From Lysinibacillus odysseyi (GTDB lineage Bacteria > Bacillota > Bacilli > Bacillales_A > Planococcaceae): 64,000 nucleotides of DNA. The notes beneath the pieces are model-generated. The model saw only the letters and a list, made by a program, of their open reading frames with translations. It made no database searches and had not been told where the DNA came from. Of the stretch, positions 41,922 through 51,324 are shown in pieces. Position 1 is the stretch's first letter, and each line of letters starts with the position of its first letter. The stretch spans positions 434,001 through 498,000 of the forward strand of contig JABUKB010000001.1 of NCBI GenBank assembly GCA_014595895.1. The letters run 5' to 3'. The translations under genes were made by a program, and so were the position numbers.

Positions 41922-43256
41922 GTGGGTAAATACACAAAAGATGATATTAAGAAGCTAGTACAAGAACAAGAAGTAAAATTCATTCGTTTACAATTTACAG
42001 ACATTTTAGGTGTTATTAAAAATGTTGAGATTCCGGTAAGTCAATTAGACAAAGCATTAGACAACAAAATGATGTTTGACGGTTCTTCAATCGAAGGATT
42101 TGTCCGTATTGAAGAGTCAGATATGTACTTATTCCCAGACTACGACACATTCATGATTTTCCCATGGACTTCTGAAAAAGGGAAAGTAGCACGTTTTATT
42201 TGTGATATCGCTCGTCCAGACGGTACACCATTTGCTGGTGACCCTCGTTCGAACTTAAAACGTGTGTTAAAAGAAATGGAAGAGTTAGGATTTACGGATT
42301 TCAACTTAGGGCCTGAGCCGGAGTTCTTCTTATTTAAATTAGACGAAAAAGGCGAACCTACTCTAGAAGTAAATGACCACGGCGGATACTTCGACTTAGC
42401 ACCAACAGACCTTGGTGAAAACTGCCGCCGTGATATTGTACTAGAGTTAGAGGAAATGGGCTTTGAAATTGAAGCATCTCACCATGAAGTAGCACCAGGT
42501 CAACATGAAATTGACTTTAAATATGCGGATGCTATTACAGCTTGTGACAATATCCAAACATTCAAATTAGTTGTAAAAACAATTGCTCGTAAGCACGGTT
42601 TACATGCAACATTTATGCCAAAGCCATTATTCGGTGAAGCTGGTTCTGGGATGCACTTTAACGTTTCTTTATTCAAAGGACAAGAAAATGCATTTTACGA
42701 TGAGTCAACAGAGCATGGCTTATCTGATACAGCGATGCAATTCATGGCAGGTGTATTAGGTCATGTAAAAGGCTTTACAGCAGTTATTAACCCAACAATC
42801 AACTCATATAAGCGTTTAGTGCCAGGCTACGAAGCACCTTGTTATGTAGCATGGTCAGCTCAAAATCGTTCACCGCTTATCCGTATTCCATCTTCACGCG
42901 GCGTTTCGACACGTGTAGAAGTGCGTTCTGTGGACCCATCTGCTAACCCATATTTAGCGATGGCAGTTATTTTAGAAGCAGGTCTTGAAGGAATTCGTCA
43001 AAAATCAACACCACCAGCGGCTATCAACCGCAACATCTATGTGATGACTGACGAGGAACGCCAAGCAAACGGCATCGATAATTTACCTTCTTCTTTAGAT
43101 GAAGCATTGAAATTATTATCTGTTGATGACGTAGCGAAAAAAGCGTTAGGCGAACACATTTATGAAAACTTCCGCGAAGCGAAAGAAATCGAATGTGAAA
43201 TGTTCCGCACGACAGTGCATCAATGGGAACGTGATATGTACATGAAAATGTACTAA
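41922..43256 (+). CDS. glnA: Glutamine synthetase, type I-alpha
   Basis: Makes glutamine from glutamate, ammonia and ATP; in Bacillota it also signals to GlnR and TnrA. The 444 residues carry [18 protein letters not shown] near 51, [13 protein letters not shown] near 131, [11 protein letters not shown] near 245, [17 protein letters not shown] near 291 with [12 protein letters not shown] near 318, and [10 protein letters not shown] near 346. The length is that of the I-alpha group, which lacks the adenylylation-site extension. GTG 41922 follows AGGAG at 8 bases. Confidence 0.98.
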   Translation: MGKYTKDDIKKLVQEQEVKFIRLQFTDILGVIKNVEIPVSQLDKALDNKMMFDGSSIEGFVRIEESDMYLFPDYDTFMIFPWTSEKGKVARFICDIARPDGTPFAGDPRSNLKRVLKEMEELGFTDFNLGPEPEFFLFKLDEKGEPTLEVNDHGGYFDLAPTDLGENCRRDIVLELEEMGFEIEASHHEVAPGQHEIDFKYADAITACDNIQTFKLVVKTIARKHGLHATFMPKPLFGEAGSGMHFNVSLFKGQENAFYDESTEHGLSDTAMQFMAGVLGHVKGFTAVINPTINSYKRLVPGYEAPCYVAWSAQNRSPLIRIPSSRGVSTRVEVRSVDPSANPYLAMAVILEAGLEGIRQKSTPPAAINRNIYVMTDEERQANGIDNLPSSLDEALKLLSVDDVAKKALGEHIYENFREAKEIECEMFRTTVHQWERDMYMKMY

Positions 43257-43263
43257 AATGAAT

Positions 43264-43301
43264 CAACCACTGTGCAGTTATGTTGCATAGTGGTTTTTTT
43301 G
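43264..43301 (+). terminator. Terminator of glnRA
   Basis: AACCACTGTGCA (43264-43275) pairs with the TGCATAGTGGTT segment (43284-43295) with one G-U pair, then seven T residues. Confidence 0.88.
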
Positions 43302-43394
43302 TTTAGATTTTTAGGAAAAAAGGTATAGAACCCTTAAGAAAAACGGTGAAATGATATGCTTCAAAAAATAGCGCAATTGTTGGGAGGGGGTACT

Positions 43395-43670
43395 TTGCAT
43401 CCACCATTACATGCCAATTTTTTAGAACAATTAATGACTCATCTCTGTCCAGTGCCTATACCTGCATCCTCTACCATTTCACTAGAATGGCCACTGAATG
43501 ATATGACCTATAAAAGAGATGGTACAGCCTTTGCAAAAGACTGGAACCGTGTGTTACTGCGCGGTCTCACACTTCAAGCATCCAAAGTACGTATAGAAGG
43601 CAATAGGAATCGCTTTGTTGTGCAGTACTGTGTGCAAGGGATATGGCTGACGGATTGGCAACATATGTAG
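43395..43670 (+). CDS. Hypothetical protein, 91 residues
   Basis: No family recognised. I choose TTG 43395, shortly after the strong GGGAGGGGG site; the frame also opens at ATG 43356 with a weaker GGTGA signal. The product starts MHPPLHANFLEQLM, contains EWPLNDMTYKRDGTAF and KVRIEGNRNRFVVQY, and looks soluble and mixed alpha/beta. It lies alone between glnA and the deoxynucleotidase gene. Confidence 0.55.
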   Translation: MHPPLHANFLEQLMTHLCPVPIPASSTISLEWPLNDMTYKRDGTAFAKDWNRVLLRGLTLQASKVRIEGNRNRFVVQYCVQGIWLTDWQHM

Positions 43671-43796
43671 CTGCTTGGTTTTAGCAACCGGCAGTTTTTT
43701 TAATTTACAAAACATAATTTTTTGAATGGTGCTTTTTCTGGTCACGATGAGTGGACTTCATTAAAATAGAAGTAGAACACTTTGAGGAGGCACAAA

Positions 43797-44342
43797 ATGA
43801 GACAAAGTATAGCAATCGATATGGATCAGGTGTTAGCGAATATGTATAAAAAGATGGTTGTGACCATCAATGGGATACTTGGTACAACTTATACCGAGGA
43901 AGAATTTTTAAAAACGTCACGTCAACAACTCACAATGGAGCAGGAAAAGGAACTGTTCATCGCCCTCAATGAACCAAGCTACTTCCGTGATTTTGAATTA
44001 CTAGAGCCAGACGCGATCGATGTAGTACGTGAGCTAAACGAACGCTATGATATCTACATAGCTACTGCCGCGATGGAAGTACCGGGTTGCTTCACCGCAA
44101 AATATGATTGGCTACGTGAACATTTCCCATTTTTAAACCCCCAACATTTCGTTTTTTGCGGTAATAAAGCAGTTATCCACACAGACTTTTTAATCGACGA
44201 CAATCCACGTCAATTACGCGCTTTCAAAGGGACAGGTCTATTGTTTGATATGCCATACAATGCACATGTTGATGAATTTGAACGGGTGCATGGCTGGCAG
44301 GGAGTTAGGGAGTACTTTTTGAAGGTGGATGTGTTGAAATAA
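43797..44342 (+). CDS. 5'(3')-deoxyribonucleotidase-like HAD phosphatase (NT5C type)
   Basis: A 181-residue HAD-superfamily enzyme of the cytosolic 5'(3')-deoxyribonucleotidase family, related to B. subtilis YqfW-like proteins. The N-terminal motif is SIAIDMDQVLANMYKK, where the first Asp is the nucleophile and the second the acid/base. Motif II lies in YIATAAMEVPG near residue 86, and motif III in VIHTDFLIDDNPRQL near 127. It probably dephosphorylates deoxynucleoside monophosphates. GAGGAGG is 7 bases before ATG 43797; the frame also opens at TTG 43782, which overlaps that site. Confidence 0.88.
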   Translation: MRQSIAIDMDQVLANMYKKMVVTINGILGTTYTEEEFLKTSRQQLTMEQEKELFIALNEPSYFRDFELLEPDAIDVVRELNERYDIYIATAAMEVPGCFTAKYDWLREHFPFLNPQHFVFCGNKAVIHTDFLIDDNPRQLRAFKGTGLLFDMPYNAHVDEFERVHGWQGVREYFLKVDVLK

Positions 44343-44349
44343 TGGAGAA

Positions 44350-44391
44350 ACCACCTTGGACATCGTTTTGAATGGGCGAGGTGTTTTTTTG
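44350..44391 (+). terminator. Terminator after the deoxynucleotidase gene
   Basis: CACCTTG (44352-44358) pairs with CGAGGTG (44377-44383) with one G-U pair, followed by seven T residues. Confidence 0.7.
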
Positions 44392-44493
44392 TTTCCTTAG
44401 TATAGAAATATAAGGTGCTCTAACCCTTCTTGCGGTCAAGTTGAAATGAAATTTAAAGGTTTAAATAAAATAGATTAAGGAATAAATAATGAA

Positions 44494-44534
44494 ATAAGAC
44501 ACTTTTCCTTCGGTTTGAAGAGAAAGTGTCTTAT
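44494..44534 (-). terminator. Hairpin downstream of the minor-pilin operon
   Basis: ATAAGACACTTT (44494-44505) pairs perfectly with AAAGTGTCTTAT (44523-44534). Read on the minus strand it follows the last minor-pilin gene; the tail is T-rich but interrupted, so it may be a terminator or mRNA-stabilising structure. Confidence 0.65.
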
Positions 44535-44559
44535 GTTTATTTAAAAAGCTATCACGCCA

Positions 44560-46008
44560 TTAAATTTCACCCATTGTCGATTCTATTAATAAATTGTCGG
44601 CTGGTTGATAGACAGCTGGTGTACCAGAGGGTGGGGGAACAGGTAATGGGATAGGAAAATTACCTTGTCCTGGGTATTCAATTGTATAATTACCGTTTCC
44701 GCCGAGTTCTTTTGCGATTATGGCCCCCTTGATAACGCCGCCCCCACCAGGTTCTACCTTGGCGTTAGGTGCAATAATATATTGTGCAGTAGTCGAACTA
44801 TTACCAGTTATGTTCAGGGTTTGCGCACCGGCAGAATAAATATTGCCATAAATTAGAGCGCCGTTACTAGAAAAACCTGCATTTTTAATATACATTGAAC
44901 CAAAAATCTTCGAATGCGCGTTCGCTAAAGCTACATCAGTTGTACCATTATAGAAAATATTAACATTGCTTACAACTCCATTAGGATTAATTTCTCCATT
45001 AAAATCGAATGTATTTTTTATGAAAATATTCAATTTTCCAGTACCCTGCACAATTAAATTGGCGTGATTCTTACTTTCTAAAGAATCCACATAGAGGGTC
45101 ACATCATTGCCATTAAGATTTATGGTTAAGTCCTTATTACCAAGATCAAGATTTTTTAAATAAATATCTTCTGTTAAAGGGTTTGGAATAGAATCAACCG
45201 CTTGGGCAGTAGTGCTATTATCCTTAGGAAATGGAGGTAAGTATTGGTTCAAATCAATATCTTTAAACTGATCTACGTTTTGTATTTGTCCCTCATTCAT
45301 ATTTTTACCAAGAGTGATATTTTCTCGTCCACTCGTAGTACCTATAGCACCTAAAATTGTAGCATTTCCTCCCGCGTGAATAGGACCGGTAGTAAATACA
45401 GTTACGTTATCGAACGGTAATGTAGGTGTAGATGGATTTGCCTCTGGTGTACCTGGTGTACCGCCTCCAATAATAGTCGGTTTGTTTAATGCTATATTTA
45501 ACTTTTGTGTAAGTACCCTTTTTTTAGAAGGTGAATTTTCGAAATAGCCTTCTGATCTAATGTCAAATGTACAGCTAGCAGTTGATCCGCTACTGCAGCC
45601 ACCAGTCACGACTGTTTTCGCAATAGGTTGTTCGCTAAATTGTTTTTGAAAGTGATTGTATGTGTGAGCATTGTTTATGCAAGTATTGCTCGTTGGATTA
45701 GGAGAGCATAAACTTCTATTAAAATATGCATCAAAGTCAAAAACTTGCTGGCTTTCGAAATCTAGGCTGTTTAAATGCTGAGTTGTTTGATCATTTATCT
45801 TTTCGATTAGTTCCGTTAGTTTTGCCTTCTCTAAATTAATTCCAGCCTCCGCAATATAATAAGTCGATTGATCAAAGCGTTCGTTAACGGTGGTTTTTTT
45901 AGAGTTGGCGGTGATCGTTAATAAGCTAAGCCCCATAACAGATATGAGAACAATAGTTAAAATTGTTAAAAGTAAAGCATGACCTTGATTATTCAAATAT
46001 CTCATCAT
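44560..46008 (-). CDS. PilX-like type IV pilus assembly protein, large
   Basis: A 482-residue protein with a short N-terminal leader (MMRYLNNQGHALLLTILTI) and one hydrophobic helix at about residues 10-34, as in PilX-type minor pilins; Glu at +5 is absent, which is common in PilX/PilK-like proteins. The rest is probably a large extracellular domain rich in Asn, Gly and Pro, with TPGTPEANPSTP near residue 190 and a beta-helix-like run of repeated N/D-rich strands (about 230-420). Four Cys in the first 160 residues could form disulfides. It starts at 46008 and overlaps the preceding gene (ATGATGA), so it is the last gene of a three-gene operon. Confidence 0.7.
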   Translation of the reverse strand: MMRYLNNQGHALLLTILTIVLISVMGLSLLTITANSKKTTVNERFDQSTYYIAEAGINLEKAKLTELIEKINDQTTQHLNSLDFESQQVFDFDAYFNRSLCSPNPTSNTCINNAHTYNHFQKQFSEQPIAKTVVTGGCSSGSTASCTFDIRSEGYFENSPSKKRVLTQKLNIALNKPTIIGGGTPGTPEANPSTPTLPFDNVTVFTTGPIHAGGNATILGAIGTTSGRENITLGKNMNEGQIQNVDQFKDIDLNQYLPPFPKDNSTTAQAVDSIPNPLTEDIYLKNLDLGNKDLTINLNGNDVTLYVDSLESKNHANLIVQGTGKLNIFIKNTFDFNGEINPNGVVSNVNIFYNGTTDVALANAHSKIFGSMYIKNAGFSSNGALIYGNIYSAGAQTLNITGNSSTTAQYIIAPNAKVEPGGGGVIKGAIIAKELGGNGNYTIEYPGQGNFPIPLPVPPPSGTPAVYQPADNLLIESTMGEI

Positions 46009-46445
46009 TCATCCCCCTTTCTAAAGGCTAGGGTTGTAGTGTAATCCTTCTTGTTTAACTGAAATGAAATAGTAGCTGTTTGCTCATTTACAATCATTTT
46101 AAATTCTTCAATATTATTTACAATGACCCCATTATTACGTGACAATGTTTTAGCTGTTGGATCATACGTATAGTTAAAAAGTTGCGTATTGCCTTTATCC
46201 ATTAATAAATATTGATCGATTTGAGGGGTGTCGATATGATGCGTTTTACGAATATCCTTTGTAATTTGTTTTAATGTATAGGCAGCGTCATTTATTTGAA
46301 AAGATTCAGCGGTCTGCTCCTTATTTTGCTTGCTAGATGAAGAAAGGATGCCAAATACAAATAGCATGACGATAAAAAGCAATACAATAACGGCTAAGTT
46401 TTCAACTAATGTTAAGCCTGAATAGTTATTTAAACGTTTTTTCAT
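46005..46445 (-). CDS. PilW/ComGF-like minor pilin
   Basis: A 146-residue prepilin-like protein. The N-terminus MKKRLNNYSGLTLVENLAVIVLL has the G/LTLVE processing site (cleavage after Gly, Glu at +5) and a 20-residue helix. The remaining part is small and hydrophilic, similar in layout to PilW or ComGF. GCAGGTGA precedes the start. It lies between the PilV-like and PilX-like genes, and its stop overlaps the start of the latter. Confidence 0.78.
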   Translation of the reverse strand: MKKRLNNYSGLTLVENLAVIVLLFIVMLFVFGILSSSSKQNKEQTAESFQINDAAYTLKQITKDIRKTHHIDTPQIDQYLLMDKGNTQLFNYTYDPTAKTLSRNNGVIVNNIEEFKMIVNEQTATISFQLNKKDYTTTLAFRKGDE

Positions 46446-46469
46446 TTCATCACCTGCTCTCTAAGGGCT

Positions 46470-46955
46470 TCATCTCCAAATATAAATATTCTCAAGCTTT
46501 GCCTTTGTAATATTGGAGGATTTTTCTATAACGTCAATAGAGACATTTCCTGCTTTGGCGTAATGACAAAGTGTAGAAATAGTTAAGTTAATCGTATAAG
46601 GTTCGGCATCTCTAGTGTAGCTATGAATTGTTCTGTAAACAGTTGGGTCATCAGACGGTGTACTTGGACAACTGTTTGTCCTTATAGGTTCTTTTGTTTG
46701 ATAAATAGTACCTTCTATTGTTAAGGGGGTGTTATTTAATGCTGTTAATGAGTTTCTAGAGGAAGCGAATGTATACATCTTTTCCATTTCCACTTGCGCT
46801 AAATAGGCAGCATCATGAATTGATTCGGATGAGACATTTGTTTTTTTAGATTGTATGAAAAATCCAAAAAATGAAATCAATATAATAGATAATAGAGCCA
46901 TAGCAGCAATCACTTCTATCAATGTAAGCCCCTTATTGTTCGTTAACTGTTTCAT
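46470..46955 (-). CDS. PilV-like minor pilin
   Basis: A 161-residue prepilin. MKQLTNNKGLTLIEVIAAMALL gives a leader cleaved after Gly9, Glu at +5 and a hydrophobic helix. The C-terminal part holds two Cys that could pair. I choose the start at 46955; an upstream in-frame ATG at 47024 would add 23 residues before the processing site without a ribosome binding site, while AAGGAG lies about 13 bases before 46955. It is the first gene of the minus-strand minor-pilin operon, divergent from the main pilus operon. Confidence 0.8.
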   Translation of the reverse strand: MKQLTNNKGLTLIEVIAAMALLSIILISFFGFFIQSKKTNVSSESIHDAAYLAQVEMEKMYTFASSRNSLTALNNTPLTIEGTIYQTKEPIRTNSCPSTPSDDPTVYRTIHSYTRDAEPYTINLTISTLCHYAKAGNVSIDVIEKSSNITKAKLENIYIWR

Positions 46956-47217
46956 TATAGCGCCTCGCTCCTTTAAATTCACTGATACTACAACATTCGG
47001 ATAAATTAGGTAAATGAAATCCATCCATTTTCTCTTCTATTATATAATTTATAGGTCCATTAATCTAATTATTACGAGAAATATATATAAATATTTTTAC
47101 AAAAATGAGAAAATAGTGCTGTATTACTATACATAGGTTCTTTGGATAGTGTATTCTATAAATAAAAATAACATTATTATTTTTGCCAGAATTATATAAA
47201 ATCGGGGAGGGATCTGC

Positions 47218-48579
47218 GTGAAAATAAAAAAGAAACTAGTCCTTTTCATCGCATTGCTGGTCCTTTTGGTATATATCATTTCGCCGTACAACCCTATGCA
47301 TTCGACGGCTTATGCGGATAATAACAACGCTTCCACAATTGGAGGAGTAGAGGTAAATGGGTTAAGTAAGGAAGAACTAAAGATAGCCCTTGCAGAAGCG
47401 ATTGCCAGTTGGACTGCGGAACCATTGCAAGTGACAGGTGGCGGCGCTACGTTGGAGCTGGATGCTGCCAAATTACAATATGATATTGACGCGACCATTG
47501 CTTATTACGAAACAAGCACGGCAAAACCATGGTATGCGTTTTGGCAAAGTGAAAATGTCGTGCATCTACCTATTAATATAGTACCAAATGAAGAGATAAG
47601 AAAAAACATAGATACCATATCCATATGGGATACTGAACAAACATATAATTCCATACTGGTACAAGCTTCCTATTTAAAAGAACACACCGTTGAGGCGGTA
47701 ATGTCGACAACTGCCGGCTTACAGGAGGAGCGTATTGCGCTAGCGATTGAGCAGATCCCCCAAGGAGTCGCAGGAATAAAAGAGATTGTCGCATTATTAG
47801 ATGAACGTGTTATTACACCAGGAGAAGAAATTTCACTGTTAACAGAGATAGAACCAATTTATGGCGCGTTAAATCGCTTAACGATAAATTACGTGGCATC
47901 AATGTTATATAGTGTGGCGTTATCATCGGGCAGCCAAATTACTGAGCGCCATTCTCAAAATGTTGTCCCTGCCTATTTAGAACCGGGTATAGAAGCTACC
48001 GTTCATGTAGCACAAAACCAAGATTTGCGTTTTGTTAATACATTAAGCGATATGATGAAGTTAAAGGTTACGGAAGAACGTGGTCAGTTGAAGATGGAAG
48101 TGTATTCTACATCGACAGACAGTAGCGCAACAGTAAAGGTAAAACATGATGAAACGGTAGATCCGCGTATTATTACGCGCTATTCCTATGATTTAGCGAT
48201 TGGTCATCAACGCATAGAGCAGCAAGGAAAACAAGGTCTACGTGTTTCGGTTTATCGTACATTTCAGGCGACAGGGGAAGAGCAACTCGTATCAAGAGAT
48301 TTTTATAAGCCAGTCAATCGCATCGTTATAAAATCTTCTCGTCAACCAGCGGAAACTGCACCAAGTACAGAGGTCACACCAATTGATTTAGATGGGGACG
48401 GGTTACCGGATGCAAATGATACACCAACTACCGAATCTCCTTCAAGCTCGGATAACAAGCAACCAACTGGCAATCCGAGTCAGCCAACAGACAAGAACGT
48501 AGAGTTAGATGAAAAAGGGAATGTCATATTACCTGAGGGTAGTTACTATGATAAAGCAGGTAACCTGATACAAAAGTAA
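47218..48579 (+). CDS. VanW/YoaR-like surface protein with G5 domain and Ca-binding-like tail
   Basis: A 453-residue protein with an N-terminal membrane anchor or signal (residues 5-23), a peptidoglycan-binding-4/VanW-type middle part starting at GGVEVNGLSKEELK near 42, and a G5-like stretch YDLAIGHQRIEQQGKQGLRV near 320-345. The tail has DLDGDGLPDANDTP near 395, which resembles a thrombospondin type-3 calcium loop, then a Ser/Thr/Pro-rich stalk. GGGGAGGG precedes GTG 47218. It is the first gene before pilB; a VanW/G5 protein at this place suggests a role in passage or anchoring of the pilus through the wall, which is inference. Confidence 0.75.
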   Translation: MKIKKKLVLFIALLVLLVYIISPYNPMHSTAYADNNNASTIGGVEVNGLSKEELKIALAEAIASWTAEPLQVTGGGATLELDAAKLQYDIDATIAYYETSTAKPWYAFWQSENVVHLPINIVPNEEIRKNIDTISIWDTEQTYNSILVQASYLKEHTVEAVMSTTAGLQEERIALAIEQIPQGVAGIKEIVALLDERVITPGEEISLLTEIEPIYGALNRLTINYVASMLYSVALSSGSQITERHSQNVVPAYLEPGIEATVHVAQNQDLRFVNTLSDMMKLKVTEERGQLKMEVYSTSTDSSATVKVKHDETVDPRIITRYSYDLAIGHQRIEQQGKQGLRVSVYRTFQATGEEQLVSRDFYKPVNRIVIKSSRQPAETAPSTEVTPIDLDGDGLPDANDTPTTESPSSSDNKQPTGNPSQPTDKNVELDEKGNVILPEGSYYDKAGNLIQK

Positions 48580-48595
48580 CGAAAGGGGCAAATCT

Positions 48596-50263
48596 ATGAA
48601 AAGAACAGCACGTAAGCGCCTAGGGGATTTATTGGTCGAATCTGGCGCTATTACAAATGAACAGCTTGAATATGCCCTGCAAAATAAAACACGTGAAGAA
48701 AAATTAGGGGATTTTCTGATTAAGCAGAACTACTTAACGGAGCAACAGTTAATCGAGGTACTGGAGTTCCAGTTAGGGATTCCTCATATTAACTTAAACC
48801 AATATTCCATCGAGCCAGAACTATTGCAATTAGTTCCAGCAGAACTGGCAAAACGAGCAAATATTATGCCAATTCGCCGTGATCGAAACAAGCTCTTTAT
48901 TGCAATGGCTGATCCGATGGACTATTTTGCAATTGAAGAAGTACGGATGGCGACAGGCTTTCAAATTGAGACAAGTATTGCGGCAAAGGATGATTTATTC
49001 CGTACGATTACAAAGTACTATGATTTACAAGAATCAATGGATGCCGCGATGTCGGATATGGGTGTCGCGCGTACGACAGATGATGAACAGGAAATTACAG
49101 ACGAAGATTCACCGATTGTACGACTTGTAAATCAAATTATCGCCAATGCGGTGGCTCAACGTGCGTCAGATATTCACTTTGATCCACAAGAAACCGAATT
49201 TCGTGTGCGCTACCGTGTAGATGGCGTGTTGCGGACAGAGCGTTCACTGCCAAAGCATATGCAAAGCGTCATTACAGCCCGTATTAAAATTATGGGGAAT
49301 TTAAATATTACCGAAAATCGCACACCACAAGATGGACGTATTAAAACAACTGTCAATTTTAAACCAGTGGATTTACGTCTTTCTACATTGCCGACAGTGT
49401 ATGGTGAAAAAATTGTAATGCGTATTTTAGATTTAAGCAATGCAGCCAATGCGATTGAGAAATTAGGTTTTTCAGAAAGGAACGAAGAGCTGTTCCGAAA
49501 AATGATTGCACATCCGAATGGAATTGTGCTAATTACCGGTCCAACTGGTTCTGGTAAATCCTCCACGTTATATGCAGCTTTATCGAATTTAAATGATGAA
49601 GGAGTCAATATCATTACGGTAGAAGACCCGGTAGAGTACCAATTGGATGGCATCAATCAAATTCAGGTAAAAGAAGAAGTGGGTTTAACATTTGCTAGCG
49701 GACTGCGCTCGATTTTACGACAGGACCCGGATATTGTCATGATTGGGGAAATTCGAGATTTAGAGACGGCACAAATAGCAGTACGTGCCTCGTTGACAGG
49801 TCACTTAGTACTGAGTACTCTGCATACGAATAGTGCCGTTGAATCCATTTCCCGTTTAGAGGACATGGGAATTGAACCGTTTTTATTATCTTCTTCGTTA
49901 GTAGGGATTATGGCACAGCGTCTCGTGCGCCGTGTATGCCGTGACTGTGCACAGGTACAGCCTGTCACAGAGCGGGAACGTCTTGTTTTAGAGCAACAAG
50001 GCTTTGCTGCAGAGACGGTGACAAAGGGTCGAGGCTGTGCGGCTTGTAGTTATACGGGGTACCGCGGACGATTAGCGATCCATGAAATTTTACCGATGGA
50101 TCGCCAAATGAAGGACTTTATCGTCGAGGGTGCGAGTGAAAATGTGATGCGTGATTATATGAAGCAACAAGGCTATGCCTCATTGGTACAGGACGGTCTT
50201 TCTAAGGTAATAGAGGGCGTCACGACAACTGAGGAAATTCTGCGTGTAGCAACGATAGAGTAG
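48596..50263 (+). CDS. pilB: Type IV pilus assembly ATPase PilB
   Basis: Hexameric extension motor of 555 residues. The N-terminal MshEN domain spans about 1-150 (RLGDLLVESGAITNEQLEYAL at residue 6), where relatives bind cyclic di-GMP. The ATPase core has ITGPTGSGKSSTLYAAL near 313, the Asp box, DPDIVMIGEIRDLETAQIA near 377 and HLVLSTLHTN near 402. CRDC near 447 and CAACSYTG near 481 form the zinc site. It follows the VanW-like gene after 16 bases and is followed by pilT, the retraction motor. Confidence 0.95.
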   Translation: MKRTARKRLGDLLVESGAITNEQLEYALQNKTREEKLGDFLIKQNYLTEQQLIEVLEFQLGIPHINLNQYSIEPELLQLVPAELAKRANIMPIRRDRNKLFIAMADPMDYFAIEEVRMATGFQIETSIAAKDDLFRTITKYYDLQESMDAAMSDMGVARTTDDEQEITDEDSPIVRLVNQIIANAVAQRASDIHFDPQETEFRVRYRVDGVLRTERSLPKHMQSVITARIKIMGNLNITENRTPQDGRIKTTVNFKPVDLRLSTLPTVYGEKIVMRILDLSNAANAIEKLGFSERNEELFRKMIAHPNGIVLITGPTGSGKSSTLYAALSNLNDEGVNIITVEDPVEYQLDGINQIQVKEEVGLTFASGLRSILRQDPDIVMIGEIRDLETAQIAVRASLTGHLVLSTLHTNSAVESISRLEDMGIEPFLLSSSLVGIMAQRLVRRVCRDCAQVQPVTERERLVLEQQGFAAETVTKGRGCAACSYTGYRGRLAIHEILPMDRQMKDFIVEGASENVMRDYMKQQGYASLVQDGLSKVIEGVTTTEEILRVATIE

Positions 50264-50274
50264 AGGTGAAGGCA

Positions 50275-51324
50275 ATGATGAACAACCAATTAACCATCCG
50301 TGATTTATTAATGCGTGCCTACGAGGAGGGCGCTTCTGATTTGCATGTGACAGTCGGTATCCCGCCTGTATATCGTATTGATGGGAAGCTTTCTCAGTAT
50401 AAAGGTATGGAAATTACGCCCGATATTATTAAAGAAATGGTCCATGAAATATTACCGAAGCATAAAGTGCAGGAATTTGAAGAAAAGGGCGAAACAGATT
50501 TCAACTATTCGCTCGAAGGCTATTGCCGTTTCCGTGTCAATGCCTATCATCAGCGCAATGCTGGAGCCATCGCTGCCCGTTTAGTAACAACGGAAATTCC
50601 GTCGATTGAATCGTTGAATATGCCGCAAGTACTATATGAGCTAGCGGATAAACCGCAAGGACTGATTTTAGTGACAGGTCCTACCGGTTCGGGTAAATCT
50701 ACTACATTAGCGGCTATGATTGATTACATTAATACGAATAAATCAAAGCATATTATCACACTGGAGGACCCGATTGAGTATATTCATACGCATAAAAAGT
50801 CTGTTGTGAATCAGCGTGAAATTGGTGTGGATACTGGAACATTTGCCAATGGTCTGCGTGCTTCTCTGCGTCAGGACCCGGATATTATATTAGTCGGTGA
50901 GATGCGTGACTTAGAAACAATTTCTACAGCCATTACGGCAGCGGAAACAGGGCACTTAGTATTCGGCACGCTCCATACATCCAGTGCACCCACAACGATT
51001 GACCGAATTATTGATGTATTCCCGCCTCATCAGCAAGGGCAGATTCGTATTCAATTAGCCAACGTGTTGCAAGGAATTATTTCACAGCGTTTATTTGCTC
51101 GTAAAGGAGAAAAAGGTCGAGTAGCAGCAACGGAGATTTTAGTGGCGGTGCCATCGATTACGAACTTAATTCGCAATGAAAAAATTCATCAAATCCCAAC
51201 CGTTATGCAGACAAGCCGTGCGCTTGGTATGCATACACTGGAAAGTTCCGTACAAACACTTGTCTCTGGCGGTAAAATTCGTTTAGAGGATGCGCGTCCA
51301 TTTTTAAACGTAGGTGAATATTAA
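50275..51324 (+). CDS. pilT: Type IV pilus retraction ATPase PilT
   Basis: A 349-residue retraction motor. It has GASDLHVTVGIPPVYRIDG near residue 18, LVTGPTGSGKSTTLAAMIDY near 133, LRQDPDIILVGEMRDLETI near 198 and TGHLVFGTLHTSSA near 226, then the C-terminal TNLIRNEKIHQIPTVMQT that includes the AIRNLIRE-like motif needed for retraction. ATG 50275 follows AGAGGTGA. The presence of PilT predicts retractile pili and possibly twitching motility or DNA uptake. Confidence 0.95.
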   Translation: MMNNQLTIRDLLMRAYEEGASDLHVTVGIPPVYRIDGKLSQYKGMEITPDIIKEMVHEILPKHKVQEFEEKGETDFNYSLEGYCRFRVNAYHQRNAGAIAARLVTTEIPSIESLNMPQVLYELADKPQGLILVTGPTGSGKSTTLAAMIDYINTNKSKHIITLEDPIEYIHTHKKSVVNQREIGVDTGTFANGLRASLRQDPDIILVGEMRDLETISTAITAAETGHLVFGTLHTSSAPTTIDRIIDVFPPHQQGQIRIQLANVLQGIISQRLFARKGEKGRVAATEILVAVPSITNLIRNEKIHQIPTVMQTSRALGMHTLESSVQTLVSGGKIRLEDARPFLNVGEY

